64,000 nt of DNA from DSBN01 sp041686355 (GTDB taxonomy: Bacteria > Spirochaetota > Spirochaetia > DSM-16054 > Sediminispirochaetaceae), in the NCBI GenBank assembly GCA_041686355.1, contig JAWLDZ010000006.1, positions 1 through 64,000 on the forward strand, written 5' to 3'. Below are positions 32,670-41,859 of this stretch, piece after piece (position 1 is the first letter of the stretch; each line of letters opens with the position of its first letter). The notes below the pieces were generated by a model. It was not told the origin of the DNA and did no database searches. It saw only the letters and a program-made list of their open reading frames with translations. A program made the position numbers and the translations under genes.

Positions 32670-33969
32670 GGTATACAGTAAAATCGAAAGAATTGCCGGT
32701 AACGTAATTACCGTTACCGCGGACAATGTTCGTTACGACGATCTGGCTGTAGTCAGCAGTAAATACGGCGACTCCCTTGCCAATGTTATCCGTCTGGACG
32801 GTGCAAAAGTCTCACTGCAGGTCTTCGCCGGCGGACGGGGAATCTCAACCGGTGATGAAGTTCGCTTTTTAGGTCACTCAATGCAGGTATCATTCTCCGA
32901 AGATCTTCTAGGACGCATTTTTACCGGTAGCGGTCGTCCCCGGGATAACGGACCGGAACTGGACGAGAATATGATTCCGATTGGGGGCCCATCGGTAAAC
33001 CCGGCTAAGCGTATTATTCCACGGAACATGATTCGTACCGGTATCCCCATGATCGATGTATTTAACTCCCTAGTCGAAAGCCAGAAGCTGCCAATTTTTT
33101 CCGTATCCGGTGAGCCTTATAACCCGCTGTTGTCGCGAATCGCAATGCAAGCCGAGGTTGATATGATCATTCTGGGCGGAATGGGACTTAAATACGACGA
33201 TTACCTCTTCTTTAAGAATGCCCTGGAAGAGGGCGGAGCGATGAGCCGCACCATCTTCTTTGTGCATACCGCTTCCGACCCGGTGGTTGAGTGCCTGCTG
33301 GTACCGGATATTTCGCTGGCAGTAGCCGAACGCTTTGCCCTTGAGGGCAAGCGCGTACTCGTACTGCTGTCGGATATGACAAACTTTGCCGATGCAATGA
33401 AAGAGATCGCCATCACAATGGAACAGGTACCTTCCAACCGAGGTTACCCGGGCGACCTTTACAGCCAGCTGGCCTCGAGATACGAAAAGGCGGTCGACTT
33501 TGAGGGATCAGGCTCCATTACCATTCTGGCCGCTACCACTATGCCCGGTGACGATGTAACCCACCCTGTGCCCGATAATACCGGATATATCACCGAGGGA
33601 CAGTATTATCTGAGTAATGGCCGTATAGAACCTTTCGGTTCACTCAGCCGATTAAAACAGATGGTAAATGACGACACCCGTGAAGACCACCGTTCTCTAA
33701 TGGACGGAATGATACGCCTCTATGCAAATTACAAGGAATCCCTTGAGAAAAAATCGATGGGTTTCCGTATGACCGATTGGGACAACAAACTGCTCAAATA
33801 CGGGCAGATCTTTGAGGAACGGATGATGGATCTTTCGGTAAATATTCCGCTCGAACAGGCCCTCGACCGCGGCTGGGAGATTATGGCGGAATGCTTTACC
33901 CCGGAAGAGACAGGCCTGCGGACCGGACTCTTACAGCAGTTCTGGCCGAAAAAAGAGGATCTCAATTAG
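32662..33969 (+). CDS. atpB: V/A-type ATP synthase subunit B
   Basis: About 435 aa. Related to subunit A but lacking a P-loop, as usual for the non-catalytic B subunit; VFNSLVESQKLPIFS and LSDMTNFADAMKEI are family motifs. The ATG at 32662 lies inside the end of atpA with AGGAG upstream; the frame is open for 25 codons before it, but those codons overlap atpA and lack a good start. Confidence 0.97.
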   Translation: MRKVYSKIERIAGNVITVTADNVRYDDLAVVSSKYGDSLANVIRLDGAKVSLQVFAGGRGISTGDEVRFLGHSMQVSFSEDLLGRIFTGSGRPRDNGPELDENMIPIGGPSVNPAKRIIPRNMIRTGIPMIDVFNSLVESQKLPIFSVSGEPYNPLLSRIAMQAEVDMIILGGMGLKYDDYLFFKNALEEGGAMSRTIFFVHTASDPVVECLLVPDISLAVAERFALEGKRVLVLLSDMTNFADAMKEIAITMEQVPSNRGYPGDLYSQLASRYEKAVDFEGSGSITILAATTMPGDDVTHPVPDNTGYITEGQYYLSNGRIEPFGSLSRLKQMVNDDTREDHRSLMDGMIRLYANYKESLEKKSMGFRMTDWDNKLLKYGQIFEERMMDLSVNIPLEQALDRGWEIMAECFTPEETGLRTGLLQQFWPKKEDLN

Positions 33970-33972
33970 ATT

Positions 33973-34569
33973 ATGGCGAAGGTTAAGCTTACTAAGAACG
34001 AACTAAAGAAACAGAAAGACTCCCTTAAGCGTTTTCAGCGGTACCTTCCAACGCTGATGCTCAAGAAACAGCAGTTGCAGATGGTAATTCGTCAGGTGGA
34101 GAGCAAGGTTCGTCAGATTGAGCAAGAACGCCGTACTCTTCAAGAAGAGCTGGAAAAATGGATTGCCGTTTTTGGTGAAGATATCGGAATGGAGAATCTC
34201 ATCAAAGTCGAGCGGCTTGAAAGGGAAACCGGTAATATAGCGGGTGTAGATATTCCAGTGTTCAAGAGTCTGGAACTGCAGGAAATACCCTACGATTTGT
34301 TTACCATGCCCCTATGGACGGATAGAGGAATCGATGCAATCAAACGGATTGCCGAGCTCGATGCGAGAATAGACGTATTAAAGCGACAAATTGAGCTGTT
34401 AAGTGATGAGTTACGGATTACCACTCAGAGGGTAAATCTGTTTGAAAAGGTGATGATACCGGATACCAAAGAGAATATCCGTAAAATACAAATTTATCTT
34501 GGCGACCAGCAGACTGCGGCGGTGGTCCGTGGAAAAATGGCCAAGAATAAGATCGAAAAGGTGAAATAG
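33973..34569 (+). CDS. atpD: V/A-type ATP synthase subunit D (central shaft)
   Basis: A 198-aa rotor-shaft subunit made of two long helices (N-terminal TKNELKKQKDSLKRFQRYLP, and C-terminal LLSDELRITTQRVNLFEKV). It starts 3 nt after atpB and ends 3 nt before atpI. Its usual partner F is not encoded nearby. Confidence 0.95.
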   Translation: MAKVKLTKNELKKQKDSLKRFQRYLPTLMLKKQQLQMVIRQVESKVRQIEQERRTLQEELEKWIAVFGEDIGMENLIKVERLERETGNIAGVDIPVFKSLELQEIPYDLFTMPLWTDRGIDAIKRIAELDARIDVLKRQIELLSDELRITTQRVNLFEKVMIPDTKENIRKIQIYLGDQQTAAVVRGKMAKNKIEKVK

Positions 34570-34572
34570 CCT

Positions 34573-36462
34573 ATGATAGTAACAATGAAAAAGGTCTATC
34601 TGCTAGCCCAGGAATCTGAGCATACCGAAACGCTTAAACGGCTGCGGGATATTGGAGTCCTTCACCTTGAAGAGATACAGGGACAGAGCGATGAACTCGA
34701 TGACCTTCAGAAAAAACGAACCCTTCTTGAGAGGGCTCAATTCATGCTGCCGACAAATACACCCGCAGATGAGTCTAGAGATCATTCTGCCGAGCAAGGT
34801 TCGGATACGTCTGCAAAAAAAAGGGCAGACCACTACCTCTCTTCTAGGGATGTGGAAGAAGCTCTCGAGATTGCCAAACGCGTAGAACAGCAGCAGGAAC
34901 AAAAAAGCAGTCACCGTGAGGCTATAGATAAATTAGTTCGCGAAATGGAACGGGTGCAGCCTCTGGGCGACTTCGATCCGCAGGATATCACCAGGTTGCA
35001 TGAAAAGGGTCTTAATCTGCACTTGTTTATAGTTAGTAAAGAAAAACGCGGCGAGTTTCCCGATAATATCACCAAATTCGAGGTCTATACCGAAAAATCA
35101 AGATCAATTATTGCCGCATTTGTAGAGGATGATTCCGAACTGTTTGATAATTTTAACGAGTTTGAATTACCTCAGCTCTCCTCTACACAGATGGAGCAGG
35201 AACGTGCCCGGCATGCGAAGGAAATTGAACAGATAGACAACGAGATGGTTAAGCTGGCCAAGTATCGATCTTTACTCACCGAAGCGCTGGTGCAAATTGA
35301 TCAGGATATTGAATTTGAACAGGTAAGGTCCGGGCTGAATAAGGAAGATGAACTTGTCTATTTAGGCGGTTTTGTACCGGAAAATAAAATCGAGAAACTA
35401 AAAAAGGGTGCCGCTGCTAATGGCTGGGCCCTGCTTATTCGTGATCCCGACCCTGAAGAGCCAATACCCACAATGGTAGAAAACCCAAAAGCGGTAAAAA
35501 TTGTAAAACCCGTATTAGATTTTCTTGGAACGATTCCCGGATACTACGAATATGACATAAGTGCGTACCTTCTGTTTTTCCTTACCATATTCTTTGCAAT
35601 GATAATCGGAGATGCCGGATACGGAACCATCCTTTTGGGAACTACCTTGTATACCGTGGTAAAAAAGAAACGGAATGGAGAGGCGCTCTCGGAAATGCAG
35701 AAACTTATGCTGGTTTTCGGCGGAGCAACTGTAATATGGGGAGCTTTAAGCGGAGTATGGTTTGGTTCTGTAACAATTTCTCAGCTTCCCTTTTTTGCAT
35801 GGCTTACCTATGAACCTATTTCAGGCTTCGGTGGTGAGGCCAGCATGCAGACTATTCAGCACCTCTGTTTTGTCATCGGTACAATCCAGTTGAGTATCGC
35901 CCATGGGTGGAACTTTCTGTACCGTTGGAAAAGAAACAACCGCCTAAAGGCAATTGCCGAACTCGGTTGGCTTTCGATGGTATTGGGTCTTTATTACGTG
36001 GTTTTGTATCTGGTTTTAGATCCGGAGCAGTATCCGATTCCGCAGTTTAGTTTATACATGATCTTTACCGGGCTGGCTTTGGTGCTCTTGCTTTCAGAAC
36101 AGGAGGGCAATTTCTTTAAGGGTATCTTGAAAGGCCTGGCGAACTTTATGCCGAAGGCCTTAGATTCAATATCAGCGTTTTCTGATATTATCAGTTATAT
36201 CCGCCTTTTTGCAGTTGGACTTGCAACGGTGGAAATTGCAAAGAGTTTCAACTCAATGGCGGCTGATATGGGAAATACAGTGGTGGGAATAATCGGCGGA
36301 ATAATTATTCTGCTTATCGGACACGGGCTCAATATGGCAATGGCGGCATTATCGGTGGTAGTACACGGAGTTCGGCTCAACCTGCTGGAGTTCTCCGGCC
36401 ACCTGGGTATGGAGTGGACAGGGATTCCGTATGATCCCTTTCGCAATAGACAAGAAAAGTAA
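34573..36462 (+). CDS. atpI: V/A-type ATP synthase subunit I (a subunit)
   Basis: A 629-aa stator: the N-terminal about 320 residues are cytosolic and helical with coiled-coil character, and the C-terminal half carries about seven membrane helices. The segment DIISYIRLFAVGLATVEIA contains the essential arginine that faces the c ring; FAMIIGDAGYGTILL is another family motif. It forms the ion half-channels with AtpK. Confidence 0.95.
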   Translation: MIVTMKKVYLLAQESEHTETLKRLRDIGVLHLEEIQGQSDELDDLQKKRTLLERAQFMLPTNTPADESRDHSAEQGSDTSAKKRADHYLSSRDVEEALEIAKRVEQQQEQKSSHREAIDKLVREMERVQPLGDFDPQDITRLHEKGLNLHLFIVSKEKRGEFPDNITKFEVYTEKSRSIIAAFVEDDSELFDNFNEFELPQLSSTQMEQERARHAKEIEQIDNEMVKLAKYRSLLTEALVQIDQDIEFEQVRSGLNKEDELVYLGGFVPENKIEKLKKGAAANGWALLIRDPDPEEPIPTMVENPKAVKIVKPVLDFLGTIPGYYEYDISAYLLFFLTIFFAMIIGDAGYGTILLGTTLYTVVKKKRNGEALSEMQKLMLVFGGATVIWGALSGVWFGSVTISQLPFFAWLTYEPISGFGGEASMQTIQHLCFVIGTIQLSIAHGWNFLYRWKRNNRLKAIAELGWLSMVLGLYYVVLYLVLDPEQYPIPQFSLYMIFTGLALVLLLSEQEGNFFKGILKGLANFMPKALDSISAFSDIISYIRLFAVGLATVEIAKSFNSMAADMGNTVVGIIGGIIILLIGHGLNMAMAALSVVVHGVRLNLLEFSGHLGMEWTGIPYDPFRNRQEK

Positions 36463-36488
36463 TAAACTAGGAAAGAAGGAGAAACATA

Positions 36489-36917
36489 ATGGATTTTGGA
36501 CTGTTGGGAATCGGAGCGGCTTTAGCGTTAGCCGCCTGTGGATCTGCTATTGGAGCCGGATCAGCCGGTATGGCGGCTGTTGGTGCCTGGAAAAAGTGTT
36601 TTGCTCAAAATAAACCGGCACCGTTTACCCTGATCGCTTTTGTCGGTGCACCTCTTACACAGACAATTTACGGTTATATTCTGATGAATACCCTGTATCA
36701 GGCTGCGGGTGATAACAGCCCCTGGCTTATCCTCGGAGCAGGTTTGTTTGGTGGTTTAGCAATGGGTTTTTCCGCCGCCTTCCAGGGCAAAGCCGGCGCC
36801 GCCGCTTCGGATGCCCTGGCCGAGACAGGAAAGGGGTTTGGTAACTACATCATGGTCCTCGGACTTGTAGAAACTGTAGCCCTGTTTGTAATGGTATTCT
36901 TGATGGGCGTAGTCTAA
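36489..36917 (+). CDS. atpK: V/A-type ATP synthase subunit K (c-ring proteolipid)
   Basis: A 142-aa proteolipid with four membrane helices, i.e. a fused double hairpin. One ion-carrying carboxylate is present, Glu128 in the fourth helix (GLVETVALF); the matching position in helix 2 is Gln58. Thr57, Gln58, Gln99 and Glu128 correspond to the Na+ ligands of Enterococcus hirae NtpK (Thr64, Gln65, Gln110, Glu139), with the same 29-residue spacing between the last two. This suggests sodium coupling (inference). AAGAAGGAG precedes the ATG. Last gene of the operon. Confidence 0.95.
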   Translation: MDFGLLGIGAALALAACGSAIGAGSAGMAAVGAWKKCFAQNKPAPFTLIAFVGAPLTQTIYGYILMNTLYQAAGDNSPWLILGAGLFGGLAMGFSAAFQGKAGAAASDALAETGKGFGNYIMVLGLVETVALFVMVFLMGVV

Positions 36918-36985
36918 ACTTATACTAAAGCTTGGTATAAGCTGTGTAATGAAGCATGTATTACCAAGAAGAAACAAGTTTTTTC

Positions 36986-37022
36986 AGGGCGAAGCACTCA
37001 AAAAGGGTGTTTCGCCCTTTTA
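36986..37022 (+). terminator. terminator of the V-ATPase operon
   Basis: A 14-bp stem with G-T wobbles (36986-36999 with 37005-37018) and an AAAAA loop, followed by a T-rich tract. The -10 box of ispG begins only about 12 nt after the stem. Confidence 0.88.
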
Positions 37023-37027
37023 ATTTT

Positions 37028-37035
37028 GGTATAGT
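37028..37035 (+). promoter_or_regulatory. extended -10 promoter giving a leaderless ispG mRNA
   Basis: TGG TATAGT, an extended -10 element with TATAGT at 37030-37035 just after the atp terminator. The ATG at 37042 is exactly 6 nt after it and there is no Shine-Dalgarno. No good -35 box is present, which an extended -10 can tolerate. Confidence 0.5.
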
Positions 37036-37041
37036 AGTGGC

Positions 37042-38079
37042 ATGAACACACATAAGGTATTCATTGGAGACGTTCCGATCGGCAAAGGCTCGCCGATTGC
37101 AGTGCAAACTATGTGGAAAGATCCGCTTACCCACAAGCTTCAACCTGTTATTGAACAGCTGAGTCGCTTGAAACAGGTTGGTTGTGCCTTTGTTCGCTTC
37201 GCCGTACCGAATGAGAATGCGGCTATTTTATTAATAGAGCTCTCCCAGAAAAGCCCTCTGCCCTTGGTTGCGGATATTCATTATGATTATCGCCTTGCAT
37301 TGCAGTGTATCCATGGAGGAATTAATAAGATTAGAATTAATCCAGGCAATATTGGTGCGCGTTGGAAAGTGGACGAGGTAATAAGGGCTGCTGCAGATAA
37401 AAAGGTGCCCATACGAGTAGGTGTAAACAGCGGATCTCTGCCGAAGAAATTAAGGAAGGAGACGGATATCTCGCGGGCGATGGTCACCGCTGCAGAGATA
37501 GAGATGGATGCTTTTCTGCAGCTTAATTACGAGAGTATTGTGTTTTCATTAAAAGCTTCCGACATTAATACTACCGTGCATGCGAATGAACTGTTTGCCG
37601 AAAAATATCCGTATCCACTTCACCTGGGAGTAACCGAAGCAGGACCGCTTATTCCGGGAATCGTAAAGAGCAGCGTAGCCATGGTAAAACTGCTGGAAAA
37701 GGGTATCGGTGATACCCTCAGAGTAAGCCTTTCAGATACCCCAATGAATGAGGTTATCACCGGCATCGAGATATTAGGAGCCGCCGGGCTGGGAATGAAC
37801 AGGCCGACTATCATCTCTTGTCCGCGATGCGGCCGCGCAACCTTTGATACCCACAGTTTTGTTGAAAAACTGGCACCTGTCCTTTACGGTGTAGAGAAGG
37901 ATATTACAGTTGCGATTATGGGCTGTGTGGTCAATGGACCGGGCGAGGCTCGTCACGCGGATCTCGGCATTACCGGTGCAGGAAAAGAGATTATACTTTT
38001 TAAGAACGGTGAAATACTGCGAAAAGTGAAAGAAGAGGAAGCCTTCGAAACCTTTGTAGAGGAGTTGGAAAAGCTGTGA
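37042..38079 (+). CDS. ispG: 4-hydroxy-3-methylbut-2-enyl diphosphate synthase IspG
   Basis: A 345-aa Fe-S enzyme of the MEP isoprenoid pathway, flavodoxin- or ferredoxin-dependent. An N-terminal TIM barrel (PLVADIHYDYRLAL; KIRINPGNIG) is followed by the cluster domain with CPRCGR and GCVVNGPGEA, which supplies the three cysteines and one glutamate ligand. Length is that of the short bacterial form. The end overlaps the TPR gene (GTGA). Confidence 0.96.
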   Translation: MNTHKVFIGDVPIGKGSPIAVQTMWKDPLTHKLQPVIEQLSRLKQVGCAFVRFAVPNENAAILLIELSQKSPLPLVADIHYDYRLALQCIHGGINKIRINPGNIGARWKVDEVIRAAADKKVPIRVGVNSGSLPKKLRKETDISRAMVTAAEIEMDAFLQLNYESIVFSLKASDINTTVHANELFAEKYPYPLHLGVTEAGPLIPGIVKSSVAMVKLLEKGIGDTLRVSLSDTPMNEVITGIEILGAAGLGMNRPTIISCPRCGRATFDTHSFVEKLAPVLYGVEKDITVAIMGCVVNGPGEARHADLGITGAGKEIILFKNGEILRKVKEEEAFETFVEELEKL

Positions 38080-39038
38080 ACACACGAATAAAGTTGCTTG
38101 TAATCATCTGTGGTTTAGCCGGCTTTATATTTTTTAATCTCTCTTTCCTATTCAGTCAAGACAAGCCACTGCCGCAGTGGCTTAGGATGGAGCAAGGTAT
38201 TCAGAGTTACGATGAGGGACAGCTTGGATCTGCTCTGTCCATCTTTAGAACTATTGCCGAAGATGACCCTCAATACGCAAATGTACATATGTGGATCGGC
38301 CATGTATTCGCCGCTGAAGGTGAGTACAAGGCTGCAGTGGCAAAATATAAAGATGCCCTTTCAGATGAGCGTAATTTTTTCCCGCAAGCCGAACGCATAA
38401 ATGCATACTACAGTTTAGCTGAAGTAGCTCGAAGGCTTGAAGACTGGGAGAGCATGCATTCTTATCTTCAGTCAGTTGTTGATGAAGCTGAAATAGATCC
38501 TCTGCCGACAGGACGAGTAGAGGCAATGCAGAAGAACTTTCTGAATGAAGGCCCTGATAAACTGTTGGAGCTATACCGGATTAACGATAAAGCGGTCCGC
38601 TTGGCATATGAACAGCTTGGGCTACTTGCTCTTCAACAGGAAAATTACCGCAGCGCCCTGCAGCACCTGCTCTTGTCAATTACAACCTCTCTCTCCCTAG
38701 CGATAGAGGTTCTGCAGGACCGCGACCCTGAATATGAATTCATACAACACGAAATGAACCCTGGACTTGAACGATTTTTCACACGCAATACTGCTGCACT
38801 GCTAAAAAAATCCAGAGATGTTTTACATATAAAAGAGTATTTCAATTCAATCGGCTTATATCGTCAACTCTACTTCTTAGGCATGGCGATGTTGGGCAGT
38901 GATGCAGAGGAAGAGGCGAAAGAGATTTGGACCCTCGTAGCGACGCATTCTGAAGCCGGCAAATGGGCAAACCTGGCGCGAAATCAATTAGGATCTCCGA
39001 GTTTGGAAGTGCTGCCCACAGTGCTCCAGTACAGGTAG
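38076..39038 (+). CDS. exported TPR-like protein
   Basis: A 320-aa protein with a signal peptide or N-terminal anchor (MNTRIKLLVIICGL, hydrophobic to about 26, then FSQDKP). The rest is helical with TPR-like units (GQLGSALSIFRTIAEDDPQYANVH-type, EGEYKAAVAKYKDAL; ENYRSALQHLL). It probably acts in the periplasm as a protein-binding scaffold. It starts at a GTG overlapping the ispG stop and is followed by uvrA after 4 nt. I do not recognise a specific function. Confidence 0.8.
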   Translation: MNTRIKLLVIICGLAGFIFFNLSFLFSQDKPLPQWLRMEQGIQSYDEGQLGSALSIFRTIAEDDPQYANVHMWIGHVFAAEGEYKAAVAKYKDALSDERNFFPQAERINAYYSLAEVARRLEDWESMHSYLQSVVDEAEIDPLPTGRVEAMQKNFLNEGPDKLLELYRINDKAVRLAYEQLGLLALQQENYRSALQHLLLSITTSLSLAIEVLQDRDPEYEFIQHEMNPGLERFFTRNTAALLKKSRDVLHIKEYFNSIGLYRQLYFLGMAMLGSDAEEEAKEIWTLVATHSEAGKWANLARNQLGSPSLEVLPTVLQYR

Positions 39039-39042
39039 TTCC

Positions 39043-41859
39043 ATGGATAAAATCATTATAAAAGGTGCTCGCCAGCATAACTTAAAAAATATAGATATAG
39101 AATTACCGCGGGATGCGCTTATTGTTGTCTCGGGTATGAGCGGTTCAGGAAAATCCTCTTTGGCCTTCGATACTATCTATGCTGAAGGCCAACGCCGCTA
39201 TGTAGAATCCCTCTCAGCATATGCGCGTCAATTTCTTGGACGAATGGAAAAGCCGGATATTGATTATATCGAAGGCTTGTCTCCGGCTATTTCAATTGAA
39301 CAAAAAACTACCCATCGTAATCCTCGCTCCACAGTTGGTACTGTCACCGAGATATACGACTACTTTAGATTGCTGTGGGCGAGGGTGGGGCACCCGCACT
39401 GTCCCGTCTGCGGCCGACCGATTCAAGAGCAGTCGGTTGATCAGATACTCGACACAATTCTTACCTTTCAAACTGGTACAAAGCTTACAATTCTTGCGCC
39501 CCTGGTGCGTGAGAAAAAAGGGGAGCATCAGAAAATTATTGAAGATGCCCAGAAAGCCGGGTTTGTCCGTATTCGCATCGATGGTAAAGTCTTTTCGTTA
39601 GATGAAGAGTTACATCTGGAAAAAAAACAGAAGCATGACATCGATATAGTGGTGGCAAGGGTAAAAATAGCCCCTGAGTCACGCAAACGGATTGCCGAGG
39701 CAGTTGAAACTGCTCTGGAGGTGTCCGAAGGTACTCTGGTGGCCATCAGCAGAAACGAAGACGGAGAGGAGGAACACTTTTTTTCTCAGAAGAATGCCTG
39801 TCCAATCTGTGGAATCAGCCTGCCCGAGCTGCAGCCCAGTCTGTTCTCGTTCAACAATCCCAACGGTGCATGCGAAACTTGTTCCGGGATTGGAGATACC
39901 CTGGAATTCGACCCCGACCTGGTGGTTCCGGATAAACACCTGTCTTTCAATCAGGGGGCCATTGCTACTGCAAACCCCGAAGCGGCCTGGCACCGCAGCT
40001 GGTTTGAGTCTTTAGCCGAGCATTATAACTTTAGTCTTAACACACCTTTTAATGAACTGCCGGAAGAGATTTACCATATTCTCCTTCATGGAAGCGATGA
40101 TGAAATCCATGTAAGTTATGTCAGCGAACGCCGACAGGGGCGGTTTGAGTACAACTCAAGGTTTAACGGGGTATTGAACGACTTGAAACGTCGCTATCTG
40201 GAAACCAAATCCGATGGAGTAAAAAGCTGGCTGGAACAATTTATGAGTCAGAAAAAGTGTCCTACCTGCGGCGGGAAACGGCTGAAGCCGGTGGCTCTCT
40301 CGGTATATGTAGGCGGATTGGATATCCACAGTGCAACTCTGATGGCCGTCGACAGCGCCTACGATTTTTTTAGCAGTATTTCTTTAGACGAAACCGAGCA
40401 GAAAATTTCCACACAAATCATGAAGGAGATTCTCAGTCGACTTGAATTTATGAAAAGTGTGGGGCTTGAATACCTAACACTGGAACGCAAGGCCGCTACC
40501 CTGTCCGGAGGGGAGGCACAACGCATACGCTTAGCAACCCAGATCGGCTCCTCCCTGGTGGGTGTTCTGTATATTCTGGACGAACCGACGATTGGTCTGC
40601 ACCAACGGGATAATGAGCGTCTGATTGATACCTTGAAGCATTTGCGGGACCTCGGTAATACCCTGATCGTAGTAGAGCACGACGAGATGACCCTGCGCAC
40701 CGCCGACTATATTGTCGACCTTGGTCCGGGTGCGGGAATTCATGGAGGAAACATAATTGCCCAGGGGAGCCTTCAGGATATTCTTCACAACGATGAAAGT
40801 TTAACCGGGAGATTTTTAACCGGAAAAGAGAAGATTGAAGGACCCTCTGCGCGCCGAACGGGCAAAGGAGCTTCACTTATCTTAAGGGGCGCCCAGGAGC
40901 ATAATCTAAAAAATATCGAGGTTGAGTTTCCGATAGGGAAGCTAATTGGTATTACTGGAGTCTCAGGCTCAGGAAAATCGACGCTTATGAACGACTTGCT
41001 CTATCCGGCTCTCTCTAACCGGGTAGGAAGAACTCACCTTACAGAAGGAGATTATTCCAGCCTAGACGGCGAGGAGCACGTTGATAAGATTATCAATATC
41101 GATCAAGCCCCTATCGGAAGGACACCCCGCTCCAACCCTGCAACTTACGTAGGAATGTTCACACCAATCAGAGAGTTGTTTGCCGCCCTACCGGAAGCAA
41201 AAGCCCGCGGCTACAAACCCGGACGTTTCTCTTTCAATGTTGCCGGCGGCCGCTGTGAACACTGTCATGGCGATGGTACGATCAAAATCGAGATGCACTT
41301 CTTACCGGATGTGTATGTGACTTGTGATGTATGCAAGGGCAAACGCTTTAATCAGGAAACCCTTGATGTCCGTTATAAAGGAAAGAATATTCATGACATC
41401 CTAGAAATGGATGTGGAAGAAGCCCGCAGTTTCTTTACAAAGATTCCTGCGGTTAAACGCCGGCTTGATACCCTGCATGCGGTTGGCCTGGATTACATTA
41501 AGCTGGGTCAGTCGGCTCTTACCCTCTCGGGAGGCGAGGCTCAGCGGGTAAAGCTTAGTCTTGAACTTTCTAAGCGCAGTACCGGAAAAACACTCTATAT
41601 ACTTGATGAACCTACCACAGGCCTGCATTTTGCAGATGTAAAAAAGCTTATGGAAGTTCTGCATGCCCTGGTTGATCGCGGCAATACGGTAATACTGATT
41701 GAACATAATCTAGATGTAATTAAGCAGGCCGATCATGTGATCGATCTTGGCCCTGAGGGTGGTAAAAACGGCGGCCAAATTGTGGCAGCCGGAACGCCGG
41801 AAGAAATAGCGAGAGTAGCGCAATCATATACGGGGCGTTTTTTACGGGATGTACTCTAA
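39043..41859 (+). CDS. uvrA: excinuclease ABC subunit A
   Basis: A 938-aa damage sensor of nucleotide excision repair. Two ABC ATPase modules: the first Walker A GMSGSGKSS near residue 32, signature LSGGEAQR twice, and the second Walker A GVSGSGKST near 644. Three zinc modules show CPVCGRP, CPTCGGKR and CEHCHGDG...CDVCKGKR. Length is normal. The last 11 nt overlap the LptD-like gene. With mfd it gives the strand-specific repair pathway two of its members in this window. Confidence 0.98.
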   Translation: MDKIIIKGARQHNLKNIDIELPRDALIVVSGMSGSGKSSLAFDTIYAEGQRRYVESLSAYARQFLGRMEKPDIDYIEGLSPAISIEQKTTHRNPRSTVGTVTEIYDYFRLLWARVGHPHCPVCGRPIQEQSVDQILDTILTFQTGTKLTILAPLVREKKGEHQKIIEDAQKAGFVRIRIDGKVFSLDEELHLEKKQKHDIDIVVARVKIAPESRKRIAEAVETALEVSEGTLVAISRNEDGEEEHFFSQKNACPICGISLPELQPSLFSFNNPNGACETCSGIGDTLEFDPDLVVPDKHLSFNQGAIATANPEAAWHRSWFESLAEHYNFSLNTPFNELPEEIYHILLHGSDDEIHVSYVSERRQGRFEYNSRFNGVLNDLKRRYLETKSDGVKSWLEQFMSQKKCPTCGGKRLKPVALSVYVGGLDIHSATLMAVDSAYDFFSSISLDETEQKISTQIMKEILSRLEFMKSVGLEYLTLERKAATLSGGEAQRIRLATQIGSSLVGVLYILDEPTIGLHQRDNERLIDTLKHLRDLGNTLIVVEHDEMTLRTADYIVDLGPGAGIHGGNIIAQGSLQDILHNDESLTGRFLTGKEKIEGPSARRTGKGASLILRGAQEHNLKNIEVEFPIGKLIGITGVSGSGKSTLMNDLLYPALSNRVGRTHLTEGDYSSLDGEEHVDKIINIDQAPIGRTPRSNPATYVGMFTPIRELFAALPEAKARGYKPGRFSFNVAGGRCEHCHGDGTIKIEMHFLPDVYVTCDVCKGKRFNQETLDVRYKGKNIHDILEMDVEEARSFFTKIPAVKRRLDTLHAVGLDYIKLGQSALTLSGGEAQRVKLSLELSKRSTGKTLYILDEPTTGLHFADVKKLMEVLHALVDRGNTVILIEHNLDVIKQADHVIDLGPEGGKNGGQIVAAGTPEEIARVAQSYTGRFLRDVL

